From a virus: a stretch of DNA of 59,955 nucleotides. This document shows positions 20,201-25,892 of this stretch, one piece after another. The translations under genes and the position numbers were made by a program. Below the pieces are notes generated by a model. The model ran no database searches and was not told the DNA's origin. It saw only the letters and a list, made by a program, of their open reading frames with translations. The DNA is taken from positions 1 through 59,955 of IMG/VR virus record IMGVR_UViG_3300042326_001912; one strand, given 5' to 3'. How positions within the stretch are numbered: position 1 is the stretch's first letter; each line of letters begins with the position of its first letter.

Positions 20201-22291
20201 CTTTGCATTTTTTATATTTTCTTTTTTACTAAAAAATTCTTTTAAGTCTTTTGTTGTATATAAACTTGATGTTGATCCTTTTCCTTGGAATGTCTTAAAA
20301 ACATTTCTTTTTTGAATGTAATTCTGAAGCGTTTTTCCTTTAACAAAAATATGGTTTGGTTGTTTATTCCAATCTAAATTCCAATTGCTCGGTAAATCTA
20401 TACCAATATTTGAATAATGTTTTGTTTGTGTCGTTTGTCCACTTGCATCTTTAATTTCATAAGTATACCCTAAATCACCATGAGTAAAATGAGTTTCTTT
20501 TTTAGCTTTATTTGATTTATTTTTTTTCTTTTTAGCTAAATATTCTGAAACTTGTTTTTCATCATCAACATCTATATTTTCACTTCCAGGAATTTTTTTA
20601 GACAACCATTCAGATACAGAAATCTTGCGTGTGTTTTGTGGCAAATCCAATGTTGAAAATAAATTTTGCCCTTCTTTGTTTTTTAATCTTTGTCTTCCTT
20701 TTATTGTTGCACTTTTTACTTCTCCAGCATTTCCTGGCATGTTTTCTTGATTGTACTTTTGTCTTACAACTTGATTTCTAGGCACAACCAACTCACCTGG
20801 CTCAAGCAAAGCTGGCACTTTATCTCCAGTTCCACTTCCAGGAACTATGCCACCTTTTTGCATCCTAAGAAAACCACCATCTGCTTTTCTAGCTGACCCT
20901 GTCTTTTTAATAGATGAAGTATCTGCACCAGCACCTTTTACAAAACCTGTGGCAAAAGAGCCAAGTCCTTGACCAATTTTTACGGCAGCAAGGGCAGTAA
21001 ATAATGGGAGTAAACCTTTAAGTGAATTGATTAATGACAAAACAGAAGTGGCAGCACCAATGAATGTATCAGCTAAACTTCTAAAGCCGGGGCTATTAAC
21101 AATACTTCTACCAACCTCAAAAAAGCTTTCCTTCAACTTCTGTAGTTTTACAGCAAGAGCATCCTGTGCTTGACCAGCATTAACAGCTAAAGACACACTA
21201 CCAGCTTGAGCTATACCCAATGCCTTCTGTGCAGTAGCAAATTCTTGAATAAGTGGGATAACCTTACTGATCTGCCTATAACCACCTAATTGCTCAACAA
21301 TGGCACTAAATCGGGGGTCTGTTGACCTTAGTTCAGAAAGTCCAGCAGATAATCTTTTGACTGCTTCATATGGACCAACAAACTGCTGTTCTAATCCAAC
21401 ATCTCCTAAAGCTCTAGCCTCTTCTGCTGTATACCTAAGATTTATACCAACTTCTTTTAGGGCGTTAGCCGTATCATTTCTTTGTATTCGTGTAAATATA
21501 GTTCGCAAACCAGTACCAATACTTTCGGCACTTTCTCTTGTCGTTTGTCGTACTGATGTAAATAAAGCTATAAGTTCATTTAATTGACCACCAGCAGCTT
21601 TAAATGCACCCCCTGTCTTTCTAATCGCCTCAATAATGTCTGATGCTTCAACAGCAAACTCACCCGCTACAGCATTAACAGAACCTAAAGCTGCACCAAG
21701 GTCTTTTGCCTCAACCTTAAACTGCTTCATAATAGCAATAGCACCTTCAGTCGTATCTTTGAGGTTATCAAAGTTTGGTGCTAAAGCAGCTTGTGCCATT
21801 GCTTCTAAGGCATCTTTAGTTTCAGAAAGAGTTAAGTTAGCTTGTTTTAAAACTACTGCTACGCCAATCAAATCCTTGCTAGAAACACCTAAATTTTTAG
21901 ATAAATTTGTTACTTGATCACCTACAGCAGCAACATCTTGTACTGTGTCTGAAGAAACTTGTCTTAATCTAATCATTTCTCTATCAAAATCTACGGCAGC
22001 AGAAACGGCTTCTTTCATTGTGTTAGTAAAAGCAATGATTGAGCCAGCAGTAACGGCAAATGCAGCAAACCTTTTGGCAGCAAAGCCAGCTTGTCTACCA
22101 AAGTTCTCCATAGAATCAGTAGCTTCAGAAATTTGAGACTTTATTTGCCCCAATCCAGAAGAACTATTTCTATCAATACCAAGCTTTATTTGCGTGTTTG
22201 TATTTAATGCTGAATTTATCTGACTTGAAGCATTTCTCAAAGAAGCACTATTGAGAGCAATATTCAATTGAGCAGTTAAATTAAAAGCCAT
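8207..22291 (-). CDS. giant tape-measure protein (4,694 aa)
   Basis: Sets tail length by spanning the tail tube and is usually involved in DNA ejection. The N-terminal ~450 residues match the TP901-type tape-measure domain: Ala-rich helices (GRQAGFAAKRFAAFAVTAGS), 'NLSKNLGVSSKDLIGVAVVL', 'SIGTGLRTIFTRIQR' and 'VEQLGGYRQISKVIPLIQEF'. The remainder is mostly helical and coiled coil (very Gln/Ala/Arg-rich near 1805-1990), with a hydrophobic Gly/Ala segment near 2225-2275. Six Gly-rich insertions carry a (T)DTVPAMLTPGEFVVN-type motif near residues 485, 1680, 1725, 3210, 4235 and 4480. At the usual ~0.15 nm per residue the tail would be near 0.7 micrometres. Start: GAGGTATAAAAATG. A terminator lies just upstream, so a promoter of its own or readthrough is needed. 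It occupies about a quarter of the window, among the largest tape measures I know of. Confidence 0.93.
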   Translation of the reverse strand: MAFNLTAQLNIALNSASLRNASSQINSALNTNTQIKLGIDRNSSSGLGQIKSQISEATDSMENFGRQAGFAAKRFAAFAVTAGSIIAFTNTMKEAVSAAVDFDREMIRLRQVSSDTVQDVAAVGDQVTNLSKNLGVSSKDLIGVAVVLKQANLTLSETKDALEAMAQAALAPNFDNLKDTTEGAIAIMKQFKVEAKDLGAALGSVNAVAGEFAVEASDIIEAIRKTGGAFKAAGGQLNELIALFTSVRQTTRESAESIGTGLRTIFTRIQRNDTANALKEVGINLRYTAEEARALGDVGLEQQFVGPYEAVKRLSAGLSELRSTDPRFSAIVEQLGGYRQISKVIPLIQEFATAQKALGIAQAGSVSLAVNAGQAQDALAVKLQKLKESFFEVGRSIVNSPGFRSLADTFIGAATSVLSLINSLKGLLPLFTALAAVKIGQGLGSFATGFVKGAGADTSSIKKTGSARKADGGFLRMQKGGIVPGSGTGDKVPALLEPGELVVPRNQVVRQKYNQENMPGNAGEVKSATIKGRQRLKNKEGQNLFSTLDLPQNTRKISVSEWLSKKIPGSENIDVDDEKQVSEYLAKKKKNKSNKAKKETHFTHGDLGYTYEIKDASGQTTQTKHYSNIGIDLPSNWNLDWNKQPNHIFVKGKTLQNYIQKRNVFKTFQGKGSTSSLYTTKDLKEFFSKKENIKNAKSILINSINADQKYDIDPQVSNSLEPAFANINNLINKFHDKEEGNQNFGITAFSKNKKIIRVPKNTGGSVNRQRFMEGEEVTHRKAFLDNSFNPGMKLKSALQDTPRIIFKRQPKEYEKFPNMDHTSPHFEQFSEMFVGSRKASQFKRAVEYQRLYQEALKNNDVESANKYDKLNKLPANMRLLAAAKALPSAQEKARTNSFEDGNFDYEKNLLVNYSGKKTTTRHELGAHAAAYGASKEGSPLANSLFGSIGRRMGAYGKGSGETTLISEMQAHTIQSAKQKDKINSLKEFISSEKMAKLYKSEAHGTLADSMQKGSEIPTAGVLGGRHKDIEIDVLKRMMQDAYGDNPEVLAEKMSLLNPSDSSNRVNFGALFADSKETKRYAFGGNVGRQMFADGDKATAKPQSFEEFSKGLNPKQLADFKEKIKSAKQIIVNARTSGSMKLKSVGFNFLGTKFNMIPNKDLADKGSAKSKDGKPTYDLKGVKSLDELLSKIPPNYSEELRAKIGRAQDKFLGTKNIKDLKFAYDFGDKRGPLNIQLEKDVIKFGSIASFPWKPKTRKEKRTEELRIATERNARKKAENIDKSRQKSETASGLSSLISSIDEENQQNKFYGIARDTKVFEGSDQYKELQKKLALDRQRREGRGLPNSTESVEPENLIGINENYKAIQPISGTSPQAQKLRMQMEEREFQGPIIGIAKNQKTKKEPRVKKTESERYKLARTQSAPRQEKTLFDESELSKIGTYQTQEQKFKDNADKIKRFRDAASESARVKFNLNPRQQRRAIANENLADNLMSLRSKGTGKPIVSQAQAVAPAPAPASIAAQATNRNSAVESVILKALAGKQSEFWKTLREKVGDNESINKALASLQDQGKVVGDPNKIGFYLLAEKNKVAKTRKTKPVVSEPITTTSTRAPSPQIPEDSYNPYGKPKKPRAKKNTASSAQQSNFYNAQESEYQKLLDSINAQSRSKKVSRFASGGLVPGTGNSDTVPMDLPEGSFVIRKSSVNKIGADNLAKASRFANGGIVPALLTPGEYVYSPEEASKIGSSKLHAMNKFAKFARGGPIGLGRSGKFDPNNPDDIKKLKETLEEQLRYEDPNKDENTVQIEVKQNTDEIQRRAQQYTSDENARQQAETTVNSRNALVARQRGRVGASQQNVNAARSNVQSATTARDSYIDEANTQRGLVASNRQEATRQQARITSLTARGASATDPRLIAANAALIAATTAEATARNLQARATRNAISANNQVVANTNTLNGLLVTHGQEVRNLTRAENAATTAVQGLEAATLKAEGSAQLLDEYQQDAAGKVLLAGKVIGETKPLSGRGSMENILKRKEADYEKQTGRKAGKNERETLKGDALSEYRTASEKQLRAKAVQSGKPISELNLQATADQYTREFSEGKRKANYNKQGEIIGDRSLAGDLTGNARRGKTNTDYTAEGDLTSKGKVKDFASRAIFGAKRTDFEAGSEGDQQFKESRGSTLANRLTTAAVGASFLSERIKSSGGTVAGIVSKGEGDTVKVDEGAASSFKSAQAFGAALSSASTYAAVAGQSLAKYGLVVAGVGAGLAGIVGAFEGYHNGIKQAEAEIREAKIAQALNNLQNIFERVSNGLLEVNDSTLRKISENQKVVSQENATKAYEESGGNNSRFMKALNTISFGLTGTDVNQKKYNEALSKSSKETNAAQIGPLTNVLNKYSEQIGKDAALKIKSGGGDISTTNFEDIKGGLLKDLRSSGGGAGAEQIAKIASAQDISIADAEKQFIKTLQESFQAEKIKSVTTKAVQENARAINSMQSLSNAVNAAAASADSFSSKLDTNSSLFEGSIGSTKLTSFAERSGGSTPDFAKFNMAITESAGLLGAYGQEFKSQGNAVNAASQILPDILAQSVANPISGKETATQITDALKEGLKARGITGAAADQVVSSVGGKVSSEDFTKLLAEAGGDVSKATQKLLSDIRDPLISAFTEIDNKLTEAGNKYISGLEDLAKRQKAIGDQIGRLSELRSRSRSFAANEIQRLPGAQQGVAENINLQGARNDFSEQQQRLTGFGAGAAENPAAIASRLKNTQQQIRVQEEKVLNTNKSTNGGAEFRNAALELTKLKSQASNLNDALKNLTDQSKKLEAAQAKLAQVRQNIDEKRTLGRRLLTQSPEEQQKMLQGQAVFNQVQARGGSLQGMSTEQNAILFDFLDNFGAAGKKIQDQILDANGYGAGKDDKAEEKALVAEQARIFAQQEEAQRQIIANQQSLQQDYFSNLDSRNEKFYSELQKFIQEMQKNTLIAEKGKEQQKAAQIKDVQKEGKFLGESGFNTKEDFEKLNTYKGQVEDLAKNKQEQKRLAEANSKSIRTRIKTDDNNVITNTTDIESDLVKQGGYKASEATKIREITQEKLSEGNNASDSLRLAKEQFQQQRGDELNAQQTKIQDNFKASGIEEKLNSLVQKLAGNEISFVQFDRALASVKELQLGVGEGLSTAAIGAEARIKALNEAINGLGGIQQLPNAEAKPQVSAFAVGGSVFKPRGTDTVPAMLTPGEFVVNRSATQQNLPLLQSINSGKTSYLSGGGKVGYYEDGATPVENKPLNYNQEFIESDEYKNATKTKYLQVNSFSGDLESKAFKLQKDKTNNDYLKESNVIFGSFRGLTSTINKAISNSNEKENISKIYSKNFTTSANDFIKERKDIKELGIDGLYNHNDFAYDLELKNPTASILDFFNKQAEKDASSRNTGINSFESQKEKLKNKIAAKKSLTNALGGGLSILSGGILNLTPTYSEFDNFFPTTKLGKKQKEVETSSKDYVDFALGVKQKGDPEQMDYTQDVANARKQFDKRKAEERQKIIDEQQKLKNEKEGQFKKDTSGKLDTSNVLDKQGVIAKTKDIEKQKTKLKESGIQGDYVNSGSINEVGAQNVDKFIKEKGAKEDNYFFRRKGSPEAIAKIYLQREAQAQAIIGKMKLIQNDPNINLEKIDPKVSFATGQKELQKLINGQETAIDKKSLSNISPGQKKIVGSFITMNSFESAATSKGPEMDSYIETYGKAINKDPQVLIEKLIKAKEKRSDISGDPEFITAQAQGIFEALMFLDREAKANKVFANRNQIKKGKGLLGVLEEKSEKNIKSFTKFGKLKGNIDDKGLGNVDFGAKDPTEVDFNTTNFRTAIPPQSIEDIKKLASSKNGINNNLLTDLGATASISNYGYLNFPTVKDDVVLGLEKDGGLFKVNSFPKQDAEGKTTFERQAKIALLENKNTYQQLVEISKQIKGTPSVDLKGPSANVQANPNQNVNTFDPNGDPAQQIKQIQKEKQNAKAIEAKETKTTRRDVKNLNKIENPRFNVGQRVPTRDEFQNDTVDLFKNFVELKNTLYRQKSKELIVGQDSDKIVNTDQSLYEGEKEAQYGNNLLASSFKYFTRDPNAQKLDYSIREISTYFPIEEPYTYKLNRYPELLAKIANFYKFGEQTEGSPEYVKSVAKLKNDAEVDTKALSVSVQNAKKMEDYYDSLIQQNNLLLEPPTAPTPVGFDPTRFATQNSQIPIYRATGGNVPSYRPNPNPSYFKPKGTDTVPAMLSPGEFVINAGATAKHGDLLSAINSGQDVGYSATGGLIEYLAYGDNATSFNKRLKNAGITQKGMMEAIQSGDQQQIYEMNLKAGDAQRNSRNEALSKNLEKQLGFNFFKGSDANKKRGVERIGDAGNYGEGPQEVGSYAIETKPIQIAKIEAQAQKKQKSQQQMTMPLRPPTQQTTTTPPDPKDKKPDTTGAATTTQTQSIGEIEQLKAKMAALQEQQDAMANEELYFFKGGMPTSSSDTIPAMLTPGEFVVNARSSSKNASLLHAINTGKDVEGFANGGTVGYYAGGKTGGGGKTSSLLLQAAITFNNGTSRFDAAISRMNRPDGGSNNNNQINIAKSSFEELSRILKTEIKIGSGPIDKFNNAVTQFGTNLTGFNSGFSSSLEKFKTYADELNAAISRIPGTLNLQIIGNLNASLNVSFDVNSVYMAVTDATTSLKGWITSEISRQITDEMA

Positions 22292-22305
22292 TTTTATACC
22301 TCAAT

Positions 22306-22355
22306 AAAAAAGGGCAGAGCATAAGCGTAGTTACTTCTACGATTAAACCCTGCCC
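22306..22355 (-). terminator. hairpin terminator before the tape measure
   Basis: On the coding strand GGGCAG (22350-22355) pairs with CTGCCC (22312-22317), with an inner stem CGTAG/CTACG (22337-22341 with 22326-22330), followed directly by a run of six T (complement of 22306-22311). This has the form of a rho-independent terminator. It lies between the last chaperone-like gene and the tape-measure start, so it may lower readthrough into the giant gene. Confidence 0.7.
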
Positions 22356-22375
22356 ATCTATGCGATACTGTCCGT

Positions 22376-23248
22376 TTAGTTCTCAACGACCTTTGCTGGT
22401 TCAACAACAACTGCTGGTGCTTCTGTTGTTTTAACAGCTTCAACTTTTTCTTGAATCGGCTTGCCTTCGTCATCAAGGAATGGAGAGAAGTCAACAACAT
22501 AATCTCCTTCCTCGTTAACTCGATTGCCGTTAATATCAATGAGTTCACCAGCCTCATTAATATACCTACCATCCTTATTGACTAGCCTACCCTCAGAATC
22601 AATCCTTCGGCCTGTCTTATCAACTAAATGCAACTCTTCATCCACAAAGTTATATTTAGATAAAAACTGGTTCTCAGGGAGCTTCTTTTCATAATCTGGA
22701 TCAAGATTATAAAGCAACATAGCAAGACTTCCTGCTGCCTGTCCAGTTGCTGGATCGTCATCTCTATTTAAGTAATCTTCATAATTACTAAAATATGTTT
22801 TCCCTGTCTCTGAATACACCGTACACGAACTAACCCAGTAATTGAATTGGGCATTATCTGCTTGACCTTCAGCAGTATTATTATCTAGAGATGATCGCTC
22901 AGAGGTTAAAGCCCTAAGTTCCGCACGATCTTTCCTCATTTCAAGAGCTAAGTCCTTAGCCTGATTGAGTTTAATACCGCCAGACTTAATCTTTCTTTCT
23001 GCCCCATTAATTTTTTCCAATAATTTGCGATATTCAGCTTCTTTGTTATCATCCCAAAGATTCTGCTCTCGCATAACATTATTGACTTTACCACGAAGAA
23101 TTGCTCCAGATTCGACAGCATCTCTAAATGCTTTATTGTAAATCTTTTGCCCTTCTTGCCTTTGCTTAACATTAGGTCGAACAACACAAAGTTCGATTTC
23201 TTTGCTATCCAAAGTTACCTTAAACTGCTTCTTATTTGTGACACTCAT
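22376..23248 (-). CDS. tail assembly chaperone-like protein with C-terminal repeats
   Basis: 290 residues. The N-terminal half contains a 'MREQNLWDDNKEAEYRKLLE' segment resembling 'NNVWDEEKEKQI' in 23618-24664, followed in both by charged helices. Residues ~205-255 hold a short tandem repeat of about 8-12 residues (DKTGRRIDSEGRLVN, KDGRYINEAGELID, INGNRVNEEGDYV). The C-terminus is acidic then Ala/Val/Pro-rich. It begins after AAAAGGAGGATTAGTT, one of the strongest Shine-Dalgarno sites here. Genes just upstream of the tape measure usually encode tail assembly chaperones, and this is the main reason for the call; no family is firmly recognised. The classic ribosomal frameshift product is not evident. 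Confidence 0.55.
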   Translation of the reverse strand: MSVTNKKQFKVTLDSKEIELCVVRPNVKQRQEGQKIYNKAFRDAVESGAILRGKVNNVMREQNLWDDNKEAEYRKLLEKINGAERKIKSGGIKLNQAKDLALEMRKDRAELRALTSERSSLDNNTAEGQADNAQFNYWVSSCTVYSETGKTYFSNYEDYLNRDDDPATGQAAGSLAMLLYNLDPDYEKKLPENQFLSKYNFVDEELHLVDKTGRRIDSEGRLVNKDGRYINEAGELIDINGNRVNEEGDYVVDFSPFLDDEGKPIQEKVEAVKTTEAPAVVVEPAKVVEN

Positions 23249-23250
23249 AA

Positions 23251-23616
23251 CTAATCCTCCTTTTGCTTAAGAATATTCTGGTGTCTGTTCCAATAAACAA
23301 TATACTGCATTATCTCATTTTCGCAAGATCTAATTTGATGATTACCATTGTTCAAAACATTTGTTCTACACAGATCCCATAGTTCCCTCCACTTTCTTTG
23401 TTTGTCAGTTAAATCAGCTTCACTTATTCCATATCCCCAAATCTCTCCGAAGTTTTGTTCAAAAGAAGAAAGAGCACCAATAAATGATGTTCTTAGCTTA
23501 GTAGTTATAATTTTTTGCAATCTTGCTTTTGATTCAGTCTCATACTTTTTCCTGTTTCTTTCTTCATCCTTTTTAGAAAAGTTAGAAGCATCTTCCATTT
23601 GTGAATATATGTCCAT
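23251..23616 (-). CDS. small charged protein in the tail chaperone cluster
   Basis: I start it at the ATG at 23614-23616 (MDIYSQMEDASNFSKKDEER, 121 residues), because GGAGG sits 8 bases upstream; an in-frame ATG 18 bases earlier has no such site and would overlap the previous gene. The first ~45 residues are charged and helical (KKDEERNRKKYETESKARLQ), followed by a part with several Trp (EIWGYGIS, RKWRELWDLC, YWNRHQN). It lies 1 base after 23618-24664 and 2 bases before 22376-23248. Function unknown; position between two chaperone-like genes suggests tail tube or tape-measure assembly. Confidence 0.65.
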   Translation of the reverse strand: MDIYSQMEDASNFSKKDEERNRKKYETESKARLQKIITTKLRTSFIGALSSFEQNFGEIWGYGISEADLTDKQRKWRELWDLCRTNVLNNGNHQIRSCENEIMQYIVYWNRHQNILKQKED

Positions 23617-23617
23617 T

Positions 23618-24664
23618 TTACTTACCTCCAGCATTCATTTGCATTTGAATATCCCTTATGGAGTCGGGCATATTTTCTTCTGCAAGAGTGCCATGTTTTT
23701 TTAGAGCTTGTGATCTTTCTTTCTTAATCATCCTTGCATTCATATCATTTAAAGATTCTATCTTCTTAGCATCTTCCTTGCTTTCTGCAATTATAAATAT
23801 TTCTTTGCTGTTTCTTATTTTGTCATTTGATAGTAATCCATCTATTCCAGTTTCTACTCCTTTTTTAACCCTTTTTCTTCTTTGCAAAATCAACCATCCA
23901 TCAAGCATATCATCATCTTCTAAAACTTCTTCTGATGGTGATTCTGGATGCTCATATATATTATCATAGAGTGATGACCAAATGATAACGCTTTTTTGTT
24001 CTTCTGTTAAATCTACAGCAGGAACACCAAATAAGCTCCCCTCAGACTTTTTACATGACCATGTAGATCGCCAAGGATCTGTTCTTGCTATTTCTCTAAA
24101 TTCAGAATCAGATATTTTATTTTCAACAAATACCGAAGTGGCATCTTCTAAAAGTGGTTCTGTCTGCTTCCAAAAATCATCGCCTTCCCAAACTCTAGTT
24201 CCATCTTCAAATAAAAGCCCTTTACCAACTAAATACCTCATTTTATTCATAGAGGAAATGCCCTCACATGATAAATGATTATATGCATTTTTTTCTCTGT
24301 ATAGTTCAGAGAATGATTGCTTTGCTATTTTTAACATTTTTCTAATTATTTTTCGTTCTTCTGTTTTAAATGTGGCTTCAAATAGTCTTACTTTTAATTC
24401 CTCAATATCTTTTGGCATTTGAACGATTTGTTTTTCTTTTTCTTCATCCCATACATTATTGCTATACATGAAGAATTCTAATTCTTCTTGATTGTATAGA
24501 CCTTCTAATTCTGCTTCTTCAAATGATTCTATGAATATTTCTTGAGCGATGTGGCGAGTGTGGCGATCTGGCTGTTTAAGCAAATAGACTTTTCCGTTGA
24601 TTTTACAACGAAAAAATCCAGTAATAATTCTACTAATATATAATTCCTTCTTAAACTGATCCAT
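23618..24664 (-). CDS. putative tail assembly chaperone
   Basis: 348 residues, starting MDQFKKELYISRIITGFFRC. Charged and mostly helical, with 'FMYSNNVWDEEKEKQI' near residue 65-80 that recalls the 'QNLWDDNKEAEYRK' segment of 22376-23248, which hints at common ancestry. A Trp-containing region near 200 (TDPWRSTWSCKKSEGSLFGV) and an acidic linker (PSEEVLEDDDMLDGW) follow, then a basic helical C-terminus. It is the first gene after the probable major tail protein and its terminator, so it is expected at lower expression than the tube protein. The role is inferred from gene order. Confidence 0.5.
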   Translation of the reverse strand: MDQFKKELYISRIITGFFRCKINGKVYLLKQPDRHTRHIAQEIFIESFEEAELEGLYNQEELEFFMYSNNVWDEEKEKQIVQMPKDIEELKVRLFEATFKTEERKIIRKMLKIAKQSFSELYREKNAYNHLSCEGISSMNKMRYLVGKGLLFEDGTRVWEGDDFWKQTEPLLEDATSVFVENKISDSEFREIARTDPWRSTWSCKKSEGSLFGVPAVDLTEEQKSVIIWSSLYDNIYEHPESPSEEVLEDDDMLDGWLILQRRKRVKKGVETGIDGLLSNDKIRNSKEIFIIAESKEDAKKIESLNDMNARMIKKERSQALKKHGTLAEENMPDSIRDIQMQMNAGGK

Positions 24665-24676
24665 CCTATATTCCTA

Positions 24677-24709
24677 AAAATAAGGGGCAACAGGTTTCCC
24701 TGCTGCCCA
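24677..24709 (-). terminator. strong terminator after the tail tube gene
   Basis: On the coding strand a 10-bp stem (24700-24709 with 24686-24695, one G-T pair) closes a GAAA tetraloop, and CTTATTTTT follows. It is a textbook rho-independent terminator, 19 bases past the stop of the probable major tail protein. It fits high expression of that gene followed by reduced readthrough into the chaperone genes. Confidence 0.85.
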
Positions 24710-24728
24710 CATATTTGTTTGCAAACTA

Positions 24729-25829
24729 TTATAGATCAGCAGTGCTTCGTAAAGCAGATGTAGGATCTACTGGATGCTTAACAGTAAAGTCATTGAAGGT
24801 TCGGAATGAGTAGGTGACAGTTGCATTATTGCCGTCAACACCACCACCTTGGTAATTACAAGATTGCATCTTGTTTTTTGTACCAAGATCAATAACAGTA
24901 CCTTCAGTAAGAACTAACTTAATTGTCTGATCTTTCAAGTTGTTACCATTGTAACTATTGAAAGCAGAACCACTTTCGGTTACTTCAATATCATCTCCAC
25001 CTTTTGCCAATACTTCAAATTCAGCAGTAACTTCTACTGGGAATTTAGTATATCGGAAGTAAGGTGCTTTTCGACCCAATTCAAGAATCTGTTCACGACC
25101 AAGAGTCGCAGAAGCAGAAGCAGATTGGAAAGATGTATTAAAGCAATTTAAAGTAGTATTAAGAGTATTTTTACCAGAAGCATCAATACCAGGAATCTGA
25201 GTTGGGAAAAGTGATTTGCTCATATTAAGATGCTGTCTTTGGGCAATGCCAGAAGCAGATCGTTGAGCACTAAAATTAGTCGCCTCATCATATGGATCAG
25301 CATCCCAAGTAGGATTGCTACCACTATTGTCTACTGGTTGGAAGTTTGGTGTCCACTTGCCAGTAGAACCAGTATTCCAAACTTTATTGTTTGCAACCAT
25401 AGTTACTGATTCAGTAGCATTTCCATCGATGCCAATTTTGTAAGAAACTTGACTTACAAAGCATCCAGAAACAATACAAGTAGAACTTGGAACTCCAGAA
25501 GCAGCTTCTTGAGTATCGTCAGTAATAGAAAGAGCAAGAATTGCTTTCTTATTAGATCGACCAACCAAAGTAGAACTAGAAGCACCTTGAGTTCCAAGAT
25601 GGTACAACAATGGAAAACCATCGAGTACTTTTTCAAGTGTAACTTCTACATCTGCAACGCCTTCAATGTTTTCATAGATTGAAATCATACCGATTTCAAA
25701 AACTTGTTGAAGATTAAAAGTGGTATTAATACCAACAGATTGAAGACCACGAACTTCTTGGTAAGTGCTGCTACCATCTGCTGCGATACCTACTGCTTGA
25801 CAAGCGTAAAATATTCTTCGATTTGCCAT
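24729..25829 (-). CDS. probable major tail (tube) protein
   Basis: 366 residues from the ATG at 25827-25829 (MANRRIFYACQAVGIAADGS), chosen because GGGAG lies 10 bases upstream; an earlier in-frame ATG at 25868 has no ribosome site and would add 13 unlikely residues. Beta-rich and rich in Thr/Ser/Gly/Asn, with no membrane segment or catalytic motif. Segments such as 'NTTFNLQQVFEIGMISIYEN', 'DVEVTLEKVLDG' and 'YKIGIDGNATESVTMVANNK' fit a tube protein. It stands alone between a promoter-like motif and a strong terminator, ahead of chaperone-like genes and the tape measure, which is the classic tube-gene position. No sheath gene accompanies it, so a non-contractile tail is favoured. Confidence 0.75.
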   Translation of the reverse strand: MANRRIFYACQAVGIAADGSSTYQEVRGLQSVGINTTFNLQQVFEIGMISIYENIEGVADVEVTLEKVLDGFPLLYHLGTQGASSSTLVGRSNKKAILALSITDDTQEAASGVPSSTCIVSGCFVSQVSYKIGIDGNATESVTMVANNKVWNTGSTGKWTPNFQPVDNSGSNPTWDADPYDEATNFSAQRSASGIAQRQHLNMSKSLFPTQIPGIDASGKNTLNTTLNCFNTSFQSASASATLGREQILELGRKAPYFRYTKFPVEVTAEFEVLAKGGDDIEVTESGSAFNSYNGNNLKDQTIKLVLTEGTVIDLGTKNKMQSCNYQGGGVDGNNATVTYSFRTFNDFTVKHPVDPTSALRSTADL

Positions 25830-25880
25830 TTTATGAATCTCCCATATAAAATTCTGTCCAAAAATCAACCCTCATTTAAT

Positions 25881-25890
25881 TAATACACCA
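25881..25890 (-). promoter_or_regulatory. recurrent TAATACACCA motif upstream of tail tube gene
   Basis: Plus strand TAATACACCA, reading TGGTGTATTA on the coding strand, about 52 bases before the tube-gene ATG. The same core occurs at four other gene junctions of this window. It is a candidate phage promoter element; no transcript data are available. Confidence 0.4.
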
Positions 25891-25892
25891 AT

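Noticed and set aside
22294-22572. Programmed frameshift into a second frame at the end of 22376-23248, as in classical tail chaperones
   Set aside because: No convincing XXXYYYZ slippery site before the overlap, the second-frame peptide is low-complexity, and it runs through the terminator hairpin.
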